DNA of 52,071 nt from Chara braunii (taxonomy: Eukaryota; Streptophyta; Charophyceae; Charales; Characeae), in contig BFEA01000381.1 of NCBI GenBank assembly GCA_003427395.1, positions 545,995-598,065 on the forward strand, given 5' to 3'. Of the stretch, positions 32,127 to 42,206 are shown piece by piece. The notes below the pieces were generated by a model. It was not told the DNA's origin and did no database searches. It saw only the letters and a list, made by a program, of their open reading frames with translations. Position 1 is the first letter of the stretch. Each line of letters opens with the position of its first letter. A program made the translations under genes and the position numbers.

Positions 32127-32968
32127 GAAAGTTTCTTTTTTTCAGTTTTTTTGCTTTTCTGTTGTTGTCTGTTGTTTTTTCTTTTATTATGGAGGGATGC
32201 TGGGGGTGGCCGGTCCGGGACCAATATCGGAACCAGGTCCCAAGAAACAACAGGACTAAACAAAAATAAAAAGTAAAAATAAAGGTAAAAACGGAAAGGG
32301 GAGGGGTGTTGGTCCCTCCTTGGTCCTAGCTGTCAGGCCCATGGTTGAGATTGGTAGCAAAACCGAAAGGGTTAGTCCCATGAGACCCTCAAGCCTTTGA
32401 CCTCTCCACATTGTGCTCTATCACTCCAGCGTCACCTGCCAGCCTTGACCATTATACCTGCTACATAGAAGTTCAATATTGTAACCTACAGCGCTAGGCC
32501 CATGTCGGAGCTTAGTGCGCGCAAAATTCCACATAAATGGGTTCTGTGTCAATGGCGGACCTACCGAAACACCCCAAGGCCACTCCTTGGCCTATCGGCA
32601 GAAGCCACGGCCGCCAAGCTCCCACCCTTACCGTGTGAAGGGCATGGTTCGCATCCACCTTCACCTTGCACACCATTTACCGCACAAAGGTCACGTCCGC
32701 AAAGGTCACGTCGTCGTCGATCTTGGCCTCCACAAAGTAGCCACTTTTCCAAGGCCGTACCTCCATTATATGAAGCAGAGAAAACTCCACCCTTTTCCCA
32801 GTCTTGGACTCTGTTCACACACACCTTGTCGAGGCCGTAAGAGGCCTCTACCGCTTAAACTAAAACATGATAACCAACGCACCTCACAAACTCCACCCTT
32901 TTCAAAGGTCGCGGCACTTGACGTTGGCCATGACAATGCCGACTTCTACGCGCGCGCATGGGGTGTGA
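32123..32968. other. No gene recognised
   Basis: A 159-codon plus frame (32515-32994) and an 87-codon minus frame overlap. Neither has a motif I can identify. Confidence 0.4.
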
Positions 32969-32970
32969 GT

Positions 32971-33200
32971 GGTCATATTAGTACAAAAAACTAATCTTTG
33001 TCTAATCCACATCAGTCTACAAAACCACTAACATTGCTGACTGATTGCGGAGCTGTCACATGTCAAGGCAGTGAACGCGCACGTGGTCATATTAGTAAGA
33101 AAAACTCATCTTTGTCTAATCCACATCACTCTACAAAACCACTAACATTGCCGACTGATCGCGGAGCCGTCAGACGTCAAGGCAGTGAACGCGCACCCCA
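32971..33200. repeat. 114-bp tandem duplication
   Basis: ggtcatattagta, tctttgtctaatccacatca and ccactaacattgc are repeated at 32971 and 33085. Each unit ends in cagtgaacgcgcac. Confidence 0.85.
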
Positions 33201-33923
33201 AAGTGCACGCTCACACACTCTTTGATCTTTACCATTCCGGCTACTGTGAGCCGGTTGCGGGCCACGCAAAAAGAATCGTGTCATTGCCTCAGTTACCATT
33301 ACAGACGGATCTTATGCAAGACGCAAGACCACGCACAAATACCCTTGTAAGGGTATTCGTGCCAACAGCAGCACATGCCATGCGTGTGCAGGCTGCACGG
33401 TGCGCTCTGCGCCTCACCTGCTGGGACGCCGTGCATGGCATGTGCCCCAAGTACGTTTTTTTTTGGGTCTTTCAACCTAAAGCACCCGTACACCTGTGCC
33501 TGGAGGTACTGCGCTGCGCGCTAAGCTTTCCCCAACTGTCAGCAGCCCCGCCCGCCAGAGGCCCACTTCTTTTCTTTTTCGCTGGCCCCACCAGCCATTT
33601 TGGTCCAGTTGGCCCGAGCTGTGGAATTTGTGGAGCAGGCTACAAACAAGTTTCTTTCTGCAAGGTTCGGGCCGTGTACTTGTTGTTGAAAGGGAAACGG
33701 CCTTGATATATCATCATGATCACTGAACTGACTGGCCCAGATAACTCCGAAATATTTTTTTCTGGTCATCTGATTGCGTCTGGCTTCGAACTTGGGTCCG
33801 TATGGATGTACCACCTGAGCTAGGCCCGTTGGTAACTTGGTATGGATAGTTCCTATTAGTTCCCTTTTTTTTCTTTTTTTTTTCTGAAAGGATAGTTCAT
33901 TTTCATCAAGTAGGTTACTGCAT
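33201..33923. other. No gene recognised
   Basis: Plus frame 33185-33706 (173 codons) has no domain that I recognise. A T-rich stretch (33866-33885) precedes the SINE. Confidence 0.4.
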
Positions 33924-34256
33924 CCAGCGGCCTAGCTCAGTTGGTAAGGCACTCAAGTGGCATTCACGAGCTCTTGGGTTCAACACCATTGGCCACATGT
34001 ACCTTCCTGGGCAAGCTCTGAGCCCGCCACCTACAGATATGTCGTTGGTACCCCCGAGCGGCATTGAGCAGAGACTGCTGATGTTCAATGAGGGGGAGGG
34101 GACTGGAGGGGAGGAGGCACAGTGACTGGCCCATTGAAGAAGCTCTGTCGTGCACCTGCTGTAGCAGTTATCACAACTTCTGATGGGTGCAGTTCCAGCA
34201 TGCCCCCTTTGTGGGAGGCTTGAGCATGGATGTGGCTGCTTTCAAAAAAAGAAGAA
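33924..34256 (+). mobile_element. tRNA-derived SINE, subfamily B
   Basis: The head carries a box A (tagctcagttggtaaggc) and a box B (gggttcaacacc) with tRNA-like spacing, which act as an internal RNA polymerase III promoter. The body matches the other copies (accttcctgggcaagc, cggcattgagcagag). The tail is subfamily B: gtgcagttccagcatg, then gggaggcttgagca and tggatgtggctg, ending A-rich. No target duplication is clear. Confidence 0.85.
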
Positions 34257-34261
34257 AAAAC

Positions 34262-34356
34262 TGCGCCGGTGACTGCTGCACAGTTCAAAATTCGCAGAAA
34301 TAACAGTCCACTGCAAGATTGGGCCGTGAGCAGTTCGAAACAGCAAGAAAAACAGT
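34262..34356 (+). repeat. Left member of a 95-bp inverted repeat pair
   Basis: Matches the reverse complement of 36736-36830 almost perfectly (gtgactgctgcacagttcaa, aacagtccactgcaagattg). The pair encloses 2.4 kb that includes the PIF-like element at 35181. Confidence 0.85.
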
Positions 34357-34477
34357 GAACTGAGCGTTAGAAGGCCTACCCATTCGATAATCCGCAGAAA
34401 CGGGAGGTGGCCTGGGCCAGTGGTACCGCATGGTCTGGCCTGGCCTGAGGTAGCAGGCCCTCCCGTTTTTGGTTTCT

Positions 34478-34707
34478 GGCGGGACTTGTTCGGGCGGGTA
34501 GCGGTGGCCACCTTTTTCGAAATAATCAGAAACAGCGACTGAACTGAGTGATGGTGTGCTATCTCTCTCTCTCATGCCACCAGGTAGGTACAACTCCACT
34601 CCCTCTCGTCCACGCTTCTTCTCCTTTCTTTGGCGGGACTTGTTCGGGAGGTAGCGGTGGCCACCCTTTTTGAAATATCAGAAACAGCGACTTAACTGAG
34701 TGATGGT

Positions 34708-34763
<56 letters not shown>

Positions 34764-34975
34764 GCCACCAGGTAGGTACAACTGCACTTCCTCTCGTCCA
34801 CGCTTCTTCTCCTTTCTTTGGCGGGACTTGTTCGGGCAGGTAGTGGTGGCCACCCTTTTCGAAATAATCAGAAACAGCGACTGAACTGAGTGATGGTGTG
34901 CTATCTCTCTCTCTCACGACACCAGGTAGGTACAACTCCACTCCCTCTCGTCCACGCTGCTTCTGCTTTCTTCCC
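34478..34975. repeat. Tandem array of three units (154-188 bp) with a CT array in each
   Basis: Units start ggcgggacttgttcggg at 34478, 34632 and 34820. Each has aatcagaaacagcgact, a CT stretch, and ccaggtaggtacaact. The CT stretch is about 8-12 bp in units 1 and 3 but about 50 bp in unit 2. Minus-strand frames repeat SVAVSDYFEKGGH and EQVPP as a result. Confidence 0.9.
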
Positions 34976-35180
34976 CCTTCATCTTTCCCTGTATCCTCCC
35001 TCCTTGTCACTTCTCCCCGTACTCAACTTCCCATAATAAGGCTCGCCGCGCTCATGCACCTGGCCATGATTCAGGCCATAGACGACATGGCTTAGGTCAG
35101 AACAGTGTGCTCGCTACAGAAAAAAAAAAAAAAAAAAAAAAAAAAACTATAATAACGATGAAAAGAAAGAAAGAGCATAA
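34976..35180. other. No gene; poly(A) run
   Basis: Includes 27 A at 35120-35146. Confidence 0.6.
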
Positions 35181-36163
35181 GAGGCTCGCCACACAGGCTG
35201 TCGAATGTCGAAAATTCTCGACAGGTGTCAGAAAATTTTCGGCAGTAGGGCGGTTGACAATTTCCCCCCCACTTCGCCACATAGCCTGTCGAGGGGCGAG
35301 GTTGTCGAAAGTTGGCAAGTCTACTCTGCCTTTCGACAGGTGCCGTAAGGCGAAGGTGGTCGCCTGTCGGTAGTTGTTACACCGATGAGTTCGAACGCCG
35401 GGAACCCTTCTGGAACCGGTTCCGCGCGGCGTATCAGCGGAGACTCGCCGGAGAGTAAGCGGAGACAAAAGGCAGGGGCCGCGGGCAGTTTATCGTAGCT
35501 TTCGGCCTTTTCCATGTTGGCAGATGGCGAGCGGTGTATGTGGTCATGTTACTGTGGACCATTCATCCCCGTGCTGGAGCATTGCGAGGTTAGTGGATCC
35601 ACACATGCTGCACAATGAGGATGAGCATGGCCATAGAACATGGCCAGATACACGTCCTTGAACCACCCGCGACCAGAAACTCACCCAATCCCCACCAAAA
35701 AAAAAGAAAAACAAATGGAACTTGCCACACCCGCTGGTCATCTCCGCGCGAGGTTCCGCCGGCCCGCCAGTCTGTGAGGAGTGTGCAACCACACTGCAAT
35801 GAATCCACCGCAAGAATTGGGCCAGAACCACCACCCAAATTCGGCACGCTACCCAGACCTGGCCGTTGCTTCACGCGGGCTGTCCGTTGCTCCGCCCATT
35901 GTGCACGCAAGCGGACCACCGCAACTGCTCTTCACGGGACCACCTGAAACCAGATGTCTACGCCGTTTTCGACAGCGACTTTCGACTACATACGGACAAA
36001 CAGGGCACCGCTGTCAGGGAGCAGTCCCTGAGAATGGGAAATCGGAGGCGTTTTTTGAAAGGTCGGCGGGCCACTGTCGAATTTCCTTCACCTGCGGGCG
36101 GGAGGAAACAAATGGTTGAGGGCGGCTGTCGAACCGAGTTTTCGACAGCCTGTGGCGAGCCTC
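35181..36163. mobile_element. 983-bp PIF/Harbinger-like non-autonomous DNA transposon
   Basis: Ends are inverted repeats: left GAGGCTCGCCACACAGGCTG, right its complement lacking one CA. The flanking triplets are TAA at 35178-35180 and TAA at 36164-36166, a 3-bp TWA duplication as made by PIF/Harbinger transposases. Both subterminal regions are rich in TGTCGA and TTCGACAG (for example 35198, 35218, 35287, 36066, 36128, 36140), likely transposase-binding sites. Interior frames up to 110 codons have no transposase motif, so it would need a partner in trans. The termini resemble those of the GGGCCTCGC elements. Confidence 0.75.
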
Positions 36164-36218
36164 TAAAAGATGGGAAGAAAGCGGAATAGCCAGCAAGAAA
36201 AACCACAACCCACACGAA

Positions 36219-36261
36219 TAACACTGGCCAACAGGGGATGAAGATGATCATTATGATCGTG
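36219..36261 (+). repeat. 43-bp direct repeat, left copy
   Basis: taacactggccaacagggga and tgaagatgatcattatgatc are identical at 37031-37073, 812 bp downstream. Confidence 0.9.
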
Positions 36262-36735
36262 GGGAAGTGTCAATCACGATCACAACTCGCAGCAAGCCAG
36301 GTAAGCTCCTTCGTCCTCTGCCACTCTCTTTCTCTTTTCTCGTCTCCCCCTCCTTCTTCCTCTTCTTTTTTCTCTCGTCGTCACCCTCTCCTTCTTCAAC
36401 ATCGGTCGTCGTCTCCCTCCGAGTGAAACAGGCCGCTTTCCCTCTCTGAACGCACCTGTGCGGTGCGCCTCACCTAACTCAGTGCACACTCCAACGGTAG
36501 CTAGATACAACGTCTATTGTGGTAATGAACGCGCCCCGTAATCAGGGATAGATTCATCTACAGGAGCCGTAGGAAGATCCATGACAACAAAAAATATAAT
36601 GAGTAAATAAATAATGAAAAATAAAAACAATAATAATAAGTAACAATAATACCATGATATTGCATGTATACAAGCTACCATGATCATATTGAATGTATAC
36701 AAGCTATCTTTCCAGTCTGTATATGCGCAGTTCAC
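36262..36735. other. No gene recognised; CT-rich and AT-rich stretches
   Basis: Polypyrimidine 36305-36425, then an A/T-only-like segment 36580-36660. Confidence 0.5.
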
Positions 36736-36830
36736 TGTTTTTCATGCTGTTTCGAACTGCTCGCTGCCCAATCTTGCAGTGGACTGTTATTTCTGCGAAT
36801 TTTGAACTGTGCAGCAGTCACCCGCGCAGT
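36736..36830 (-). repeat. Right member of the 95-bp inverted repeat pair
   Basis: Complement of 34262-34356; see that entry. Confidence 0.85.
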
Positions 36831-37030
36831 TGTCTCAACAAAGAAAGAACTACATCACTGCAGTCTGCAGAGCCTATTCAAAGACACGGCCTCACCACAT
36901 CACAGTGTAAAACAATTACCCATAGAAACTGGCAACGGATGCATCTTACCACTTCCTCCAGGAAGATGCACTCATGCTTTTTGAGTTTGGATATTCGCGA
37001 GGCTCACAGATAAGAAAATGCCGAGTGCAT

Positions 37031-37073
37031 TAACACTGGCCAACAGGGGATGAAGATGATCATTATGATCGTG
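37031..37073 (+). repeat. 43-bp direct repeat, right copy
   Basis: Identical to 36219-36261. The enclosed 769 bp could be an insertion, or the repeat could be an LTR-like or duplicated end. Confidence 0.9.
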
Positions 37074-37147
37074 TGGGGATGGGTAGGTTAGGTGGCCTAT
37101 CCTGTTAGGACCACCATTGGCTGCGGCTACCAGCAATCACCACGGGT

Positions 37148-37470
37148 GGCCAGTGCAACATCACAGAGTGAAAGGGCTGTTGCATTTCCAGTTTCTGATA
37201 TCACACTGGGCTTCTCCGCAGGCATGCAGCACACTGGGCTTCTCCGCAGGCATGCAGCGTCACAGAATAAAAGGGAAGTTGTGCTTTTAGTTTATGAAAT
37301 CACACTCCCTTCTCCGCACGCCTGCAGCAGCGTCCGAGTAAGAAGAGTAGTCACACTTCCAGTGTATGAAATCACACTCACCTTCACGGCACGCATGCAG
37401 CGTCAGAGTACAAGGGTAGAGTTGCAGTTCCCCTTTATGAAATCACATCCCCTTGACGTTCTCCCACACT
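37148..37470. repeat. Minisatellite of about 85 bp, four units
   Basis: Units share gcgtcacagartaaaagg, (t)tatgaaatcacactc and ctccgca(c/g)gcatgcag. The first unit has an internal 26-bp duplication (cactgggcttctccgcaggc). Confidence 0.8.
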
Positions 37471-37497
37471 TCTGCAGGCTCACACATCGGAACATAG

Positions 37498-37590
37498 GGG
37501 CTCGCCACACAGCCACTCAGCCTTTCGAACCATTGGGCGGTGAAAATGTTTTGACAGGTGTCAGTGAACGCGGCCTAGAAAGGCCTTTCA
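37498..37590 (+). mobile_element. Solitary left end of a GGGGCTCGCC-type TIR element
   Basis: ggggctcgccacacagcc followed by tttcgaacc and gacaggtgtcag resembles the left end of the 35181 element. No matching right end was found nearby. Confidence 0.5.
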
Positions 37591-37651
37591 AACTTGCGTG
37601 ACCCTCCGGCCTGTCATGGCCCAATTCTTGAAAGCTCATCTGGTCCAGAGG

Positions 37652-37671
37652 TCTTTTTTTTTTTTTTTTTT
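37652..37671. repeat. Poly(T) run
   Basis: About 20 T. Confidence 0.9.
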
Positions 37672-37756
37672 TAAACGACCTCTTTGAGGCTGTCTGTCAG
37701 GGTCCCTACCCTGACGACCAACACTGTTCACGCTATATTCAAAAGCGGCCACGTAT

Positions 37757-38118
37757 CCAGCGGCCTAACTCAGTTGGTAAGGCTCGCAAGTGGCATTCAG
37801 GAGGTCGTGGGTTCAATCCCCATTGGCCTCATGTACCTTCCTGGGCATGCTTGGGCATTTAGCAGAGTCTGCTGATGTTCATAGGGGAGGGGACCTGAGG
37901 GGAGGCACAGGGATTGGTCCTGTTGGCATGGTCCCTGATGCTACCGGCTGTCCCCTAGCCGGTATCGCCCACCTGCAGGTCGGGAGCTGGCTGCTACGTG
38001 GTTCCAGGTCGGGAGCTGGCTGCTACGTGGTTCCAGGTCGGGAGCTGGCTAGTGGTAGGTAGGTAGTGTGAGGTGAAATTGAGAGAAGAATATAGCTTTA
38101 AAAGAAAAAACAAGAAAA
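37757..38118 (+). mobile_element. Complete tRNA-derived SINE, subfamily A, with 16-bp target duplications
   Basis: The SINE starts ccagcggcctaactcagt with box A (taactcagttggtaaggc) and box B (gggttcaatcccc). It carries the body (ttcctgggcatgc, gcagagtctgctgatg), three tandem copies of a 29-bp piece (ggtcgggagctggctgctac, about 37977-38050), the subfamily-A tail (agtggtaggtaggtagtgtg) and an A-rich end. The flanks are identical 16-bp duplications, AAAAGCGGCCACGTAT, at 37741-37756 and 38119-38134. The AAAA start fits an L1-type endonuclease cutting TT|AAAA, so a LINE supplied the insertion machinery. Confidence 0.92.
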
Positions 38119-38121
38119 AAA

Positions 38122-38316
38122 GCGGCCACGTATGAAGCAGGCCGGAGTGCCTGAATCATAAGGCACTGGCTGCCCTTCTATTAAACAGAAGAAGAAGGAA
38201 AAAAAAAAAAAAAAAGAAAGGCCACGTATGAAGCAGGCCAGAGTGCCTGAATCATACGGCACTGGCTGCCCTTGGATTAAACAGAAGAAGAAGAAGGGAA
38301 AAAAAAAAAAAGACTC
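38122..38316. repeat. Tandem duplication of about 97 bp
   Basis: ggccacgtatgaagcaggcc, gagtgcctgaatcata and taaacagaagaagaag occur at 38124 and 38220, each followed by poly(A). The first unit includes the SINE's right target duplication. Confidence 0.85.
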
Positions 38317-38440
38317 TTCTTTTTTTTCCGTCTAAGACTCTTCTTTTTTTTCCGTCCGTGTTTTGTGAGTGGAATGATTTCGAAAGTCTGTGTCGCTAAG
38401 GGGGTGTTTCTTTCGAGCTCCTTTCGCACTCCCTCTGGCC

Positions 38441-38536
38441 GTCCTGTTTAGATTCGACAGGTAATTGATTTGGTTGGGCTGTGCGACCGTCCTGTCCAGA
38501 TTCGACAGGTAATTGATTCGGTTGGGCTGTGCGGCG
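38441..38536. repeat. 48-bp tandem duplication with an internal hairpin
   Basis: gtcctgtccagattcgacag can fold on itself (CCTGTC/GACAGG). It occurs at 38441, 38489 and again at 39602 after the next SINE. Confidence 0.8.
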
Positions 38537-39259
38537 ACCCACGTCGTCTCGCTTCCGGTCTCATCAAATCACGCTCATCCCGAGCTCCGTTGTCGCGCTT
38601 CTAGTTTCACCCAAAAAAAAACCGAAAAAAAAAAAATCACGCTCCCCTTCTCTGCCCGAAGGTTGGCCAGCCTTCAGTGCCCAATCTAACTGTCCCTTTT
38701 ACCCTTCGTCAGGGAACAAACCCTTTCATTTTATCTTTCTTTCCAAAGGCACCCACCTCCTTCATTTCCGAACGGCACTTTTTGGACCCCATGACTGTTA
38801 CATTTTAATTTCGACTCTCATTGGGGGCCGCGCGAACGCGTGCCCCCTATACCACAAATAATACCGTAGTAATACCACTATGGGTATGACTTAGGCCAGG
38901 CGAGTCCCAAAGTGCAATGGGAGACCCTGCAACCTAGGCCGTCCGCCTTTCGGATCGCGGATACGCCCCGGCCAGGTAAGTATGCTCAAAACTTTGAGCT
39001 GGCGCTTTATATACCGGTGAAGTATGGAGTGCCCAGGACAGGAGAAATGAAGCGGCTGTGGTCTTTGCGGTCGAAAAGGTGAAATGGTTATGGGACGAGC
39101 AGACATCCATATGGGGCAACTGTGAGAGAGCGTTTTCTCATGTTTGCTTTGTTTTCTGTTTTTCTCGTTTTCTTTCCGACAAGCGTGTCACTGAACTGAT
39201 CGGCCCCCAAAACTCTTTTTTTACCCCTTGAATCCAAGAACTCAAACTCACCTCAGAAT
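38537..39259. other. No gene recognised
   Basis: Frames of up to 110 codons (38529-38861) lack motifs. Confidence 0.45.
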
Positions 39260-39590
39260 CCACCGGCCTAGCTCAGTTGGTAAGGCACGCATGTGGCATT
39301 CAGGATGTCTTGGGTTCAATCCCCATCGTCCTCATGTCCCTTCCTGGGCAAGCTTGGTGCCGGCCACATGGAGATATGCCCTCCTTGGTCTCCCCGAGTG
39401 GCATTGAGCAGAGGGGACCGGAGGGGAGGAGGCATAGTGACTGGCCCATTGAAGAAGTTCGGTCCTAATGCTACCGGCTGACCCTTGGCCGGTAGCAGGT
39501 ATGGTAGGTGCAGCTCCCACATGTTGCCTTTTTGGAGGCTTTGAGCACGGATGTGGCTGTTACGGGTTCCCCGTCATACTATAATGACAA
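39260..39590 (+). mobile_element. tRNA-derived SINE, subfamily B
   Basis: Box A (tagctcagttggtaaggc), box B (gggttcaatcccc), the shared body (cttcctgggcaagcttgg, tggcattgagcagag) and the subfamily-B tail (gtgcagctcccacatg, tttgagcacggatgtggctg). It ends in an A-rich stretch before the cctgtccagattcgac motif. Confidence 0.88.
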
Positions 39591-39761
39591 TAAAAAAGGC
39601 CGTCCTGTCCAGATTCGACAGGACATGGAATTATCAGAGTGGGAAAAAAAAAAAAAAAAACTCAGTTCAGTATTTCAACAGGTCATCGAATCATCAGTGC
39701 ACCAGCCGAGCTAAGGCTGCTTCCCCCGCCATTGGTTCTGTTTATCTTTCGAAGGGAGTCG

Positions 39762-39883
39762 GGGCCTCGTCGCTCCACTCACCAAATGGAAAAGCAACAA
39801 AGGTCCTGTGGGTGTACCTTTCCACTTTCAACCGGCAAATACATTCTCATTTAGCACATTTGGTGAGTGATGGGGCGAGGCCC
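39762..39883. mobile_element. 122-bp TIR element, GGGCCTCG family
   Basis: Inverted ends GGGCCTCGTCGCTCCACTC and its diverged complement (GAGTGATGGGGCGAGGCCC). The core (gtgtacctttccac, acattctcatttagcacat) aligns with the 5777 copy, and both are exactly 122 bp. The arms have diverged in a compensating way (CACCAAATG/CATTTGGTG), so the hairpin is kept. Confidence 0.75.
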
Positions 39884-40135
39884 TAGGCCTTAGCATCATT
39901 TGATCAAGCCCACGATCAGTTCACGGACAGGTAAGTTTGGAGTGGGGGCCAAGTCCCGTTTACCCAAATTCTCAAATTTTGACCGTCTATTGTGACGATA
40001 GACGGCCACAAATGAAGAATTGGTCCAAGTAAAATAAAAAAAAAACAATAAACATTTGCCCGAATAGGACTCAACCGTCGTAGTGCTATACAGGTACCCT
40101 GTGGGAAACACGTTCTGTAGAGGCCGGAAACGTGC
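39884..40135. other. No gene recognised
   Basis: Short unassigned stretch between the TIR element and the 155-bp array. Confidence 0.5.
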
Positions 40136-40595
40136 GGGGATTCGCACGTTAGCGCTGCAGTAACGCAGTGCTAACATGCCGCCCGGGGAGGCACTAGCGG
40201 CGGCTCATCGCTAAGTGGCCTGGCGCTGAGTGCCCAAAGTTGCTGGTGTTAGAGCTAGGGTTTTGCCCTTGCTCAACAATCTCGTTGTGAGGGGATTCGT
40301 GCGTTAGCGCTGCAGTGACACAGTGATAACGCGCCGCCAGGGGAGGCACTAGCAGCGGCTCATCGCTAAGTGGCCTAGCGCTGAGTGCCCGAAGTTGCTG
40401 GCGCCAGAGCTAGGGTTTTGCCCAGGCTCAACAATCTCGCTGTGCGGGGATTTGCGAGTTAGCGCGGCGGTAACGCAGTGCTAACGCGCCGCCAGGGGAG
40501 GCACTAGCAGCGGCACATCGCTGAGTGGCCTAGCGCTGAGTGCCCGAAGTTGCGGCACTAGAACTACTAGGGTTTTGCCTAGGCTAAGGCCACCA
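40136..40595. repeat. Three-unit tandem array, 155-bp period
   Basis: Units start ggggattcg at 40136 and 40291 and ggggatttg at 40446. They share gttagcgc.gc.gt, ggcactagc(g/a)gcggc, tggcctagcgctgagtgccc and ctagggttttgcc. Divergence is about 8-10%. The start of each unit can pair with itself (gcgttagcgctg/cagtgctaacgc). Confidence 0.92.
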
Positions 40596-40801
40596 TAACT
40601 AGTCGGCTCTAGTGGCCCGCGGCGACCATGTCTATGCATTGTGGATGTGGAGCTTGTCCGGCATGTCCCGAGGAGAAGGAGTGCCTGCTGGCAGTGGGTT
40701 TGGTGCGTTGCGTGTGGTAAATGGATGACTTGGAGCGCTGGTGCATCTCTCTTGTTATACGCTATATGCAACCAAGATCAGGCCGCGGTTGGCACTGCTG
40801 G

Positions 40802-41290
40802 TCTCAGATATGGAGCATTATTTCCCAAACAACACATTGATACTGCTAAGTTTTTTTTCCATCGAGACAGTTGTGAGCTTCCTTGATTAACACGGATTGT
40901 TTTTTCTGCATGTTGAGTCACTTGGCCAGAGGAATTCTGGTTTCTCGTACGTCGTGTTCCTTGGCCAAGGAAAACTGTGTGTTGACTTGCTGAAGACGAG
41001 TGGTCTTTATATCTTGTTTCATCTTATGAGGTTAATAGACTTTGGATTGCCGCTTCTCAAATATGGAGTTTTATTCGATAAGTTTTTTTTCCCCATCGAG
41101 ACGGCTGTGAGCTTCCTTGATAAGCACGGATTGATTTTCCTGTACCATGAGTGGCTTGGCCAGGGGAATTATGGTTTCCCGTACGTCTTGTTCCTTTGCC
41201 AAGGGAACTTTGTGCCTACTTGCTGAAGATGAGTGGTCTTTATATCTTGTTTCATCTTATGAGGTTAGCAGACTTTGGATTGCCGTTTTA
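40802..41290. repeat. Tandem duplication of about 235 bp
   Basis: gttttttttcc, gagcttccttgat, cttggccaagg and tgctgaagacgagtggtctt recur about 235 bp apart. Plus frames carry a repeated LPLLKYGVLFDKFFF-like peptide only because of this. Confidence 0.8.
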
Positions 41291-41675
41291 GGCAAAAATA
41301 AATTGGTTTACGTGTCTTTTGTGAGATCCAATTCATTAGGGTTAGAGTGGGTAACTAGGCCCTGGGAATTAGTAGAAAACCCTCATTAGTTTGTTTTTAT
41401 CTGTTGACTGTTGAATTCATTAGCTAAGGGCTAAGGTGGGAACCTGAGCCCTGGAAAAAAAACTTCATTAGTTTGTTTTATCTGTTGATCGTTGCTGGCT
41501 TTCGTTCCCATTCATAGTAGCGGTGGCGATTGACGCTTTTTTGAATGAATAGACCTAGGATTGCTCCTTTAGGCAAAAGTATAAATTGTTTTACATGTCT
41601 TTTGTGAGATTGAGTTCATTAGAGTTAGGACGGATGACTGGGCCCTGGGAATCAGTAGAAAAAAACCCTGATCAT
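41288..41675. repeat. Dispersed duplication (about 105 bp)
   Basis: ttaggcaaaa.taaattg, tgtcttttgtgaga and gggccctgggaat occur at 41288-41392 and 41566-41670; a shorter related piece is at 41415-41480. Confidence 0.7.
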
Positions 41676-42206
41676 TGATTGAGTATTTTATTGTGCCATT
41701 TTTTTGTATTTGTTTAGAACGAGTATTGATCATTTGGCAGAGTTCTTCCTGAAAGACAGTGGTTTTTCTACAAGGGAGGGGCTCCACCCGAGGAAGCGGG
41801 ATTGGAGACCTTGTGACCCCTGAATTTGCAGCTTGCTGATACGGTGTTTCTGCCTTGGGTACAATGCGCTCATAAAACTACAGTTTTCTTTGGGAAAAAA
41901 AAAAAAAAAAAAAAAGTAAATTATAAATAGAAATCAATGCCTCTTTTCTTTTCCACTTACCGAAGTTCTTCCTTCAAAAAAAAAAAAAAAAAACTGGGGC
42001 GCTGTCATGGTTGGAGTTTTTAAATACATTTGAAACTGTCGTTTTGGAGTCCGCTCCCCTCTTAAGTTTACACTGCAGGCCAAACTCCTCCATCGCGTGG
42101 CTGTCGCAGGGCAGAGTTTGTAACTTCAGTCTAGTCATCCACGTCAGAGGGCCGAGCCGTTTTCCAAAAAGAGAGGAAGAAGCAAGAAGAAAAAAAGAAA
42201 AGATCG
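41676..42206. other. No gene recognised; two poly(A) runs
   Basis: A runs at 41896-41915 and 41977-41993. No motif in the frames. Confidence 0.5.

Noticed and set aside
31203-32276. 357-codon frame across the second N gap
   Set aside because: Repeats of Cys-Val and Thr-His from GT/AC arrays plus N; not a gene.
33924-34000. tRNA gene
   Set aside because: Box A and B are present but there is no acceptor-stem pairing or CCA-side match, and four copies share the same downstream body, so it is a SINE.
35590-36251. Transposase inside the 35181-36163 element
   Set aside because: The longest frames are about 100 codons, overlap in all directions and show no DDE or HTH motif.
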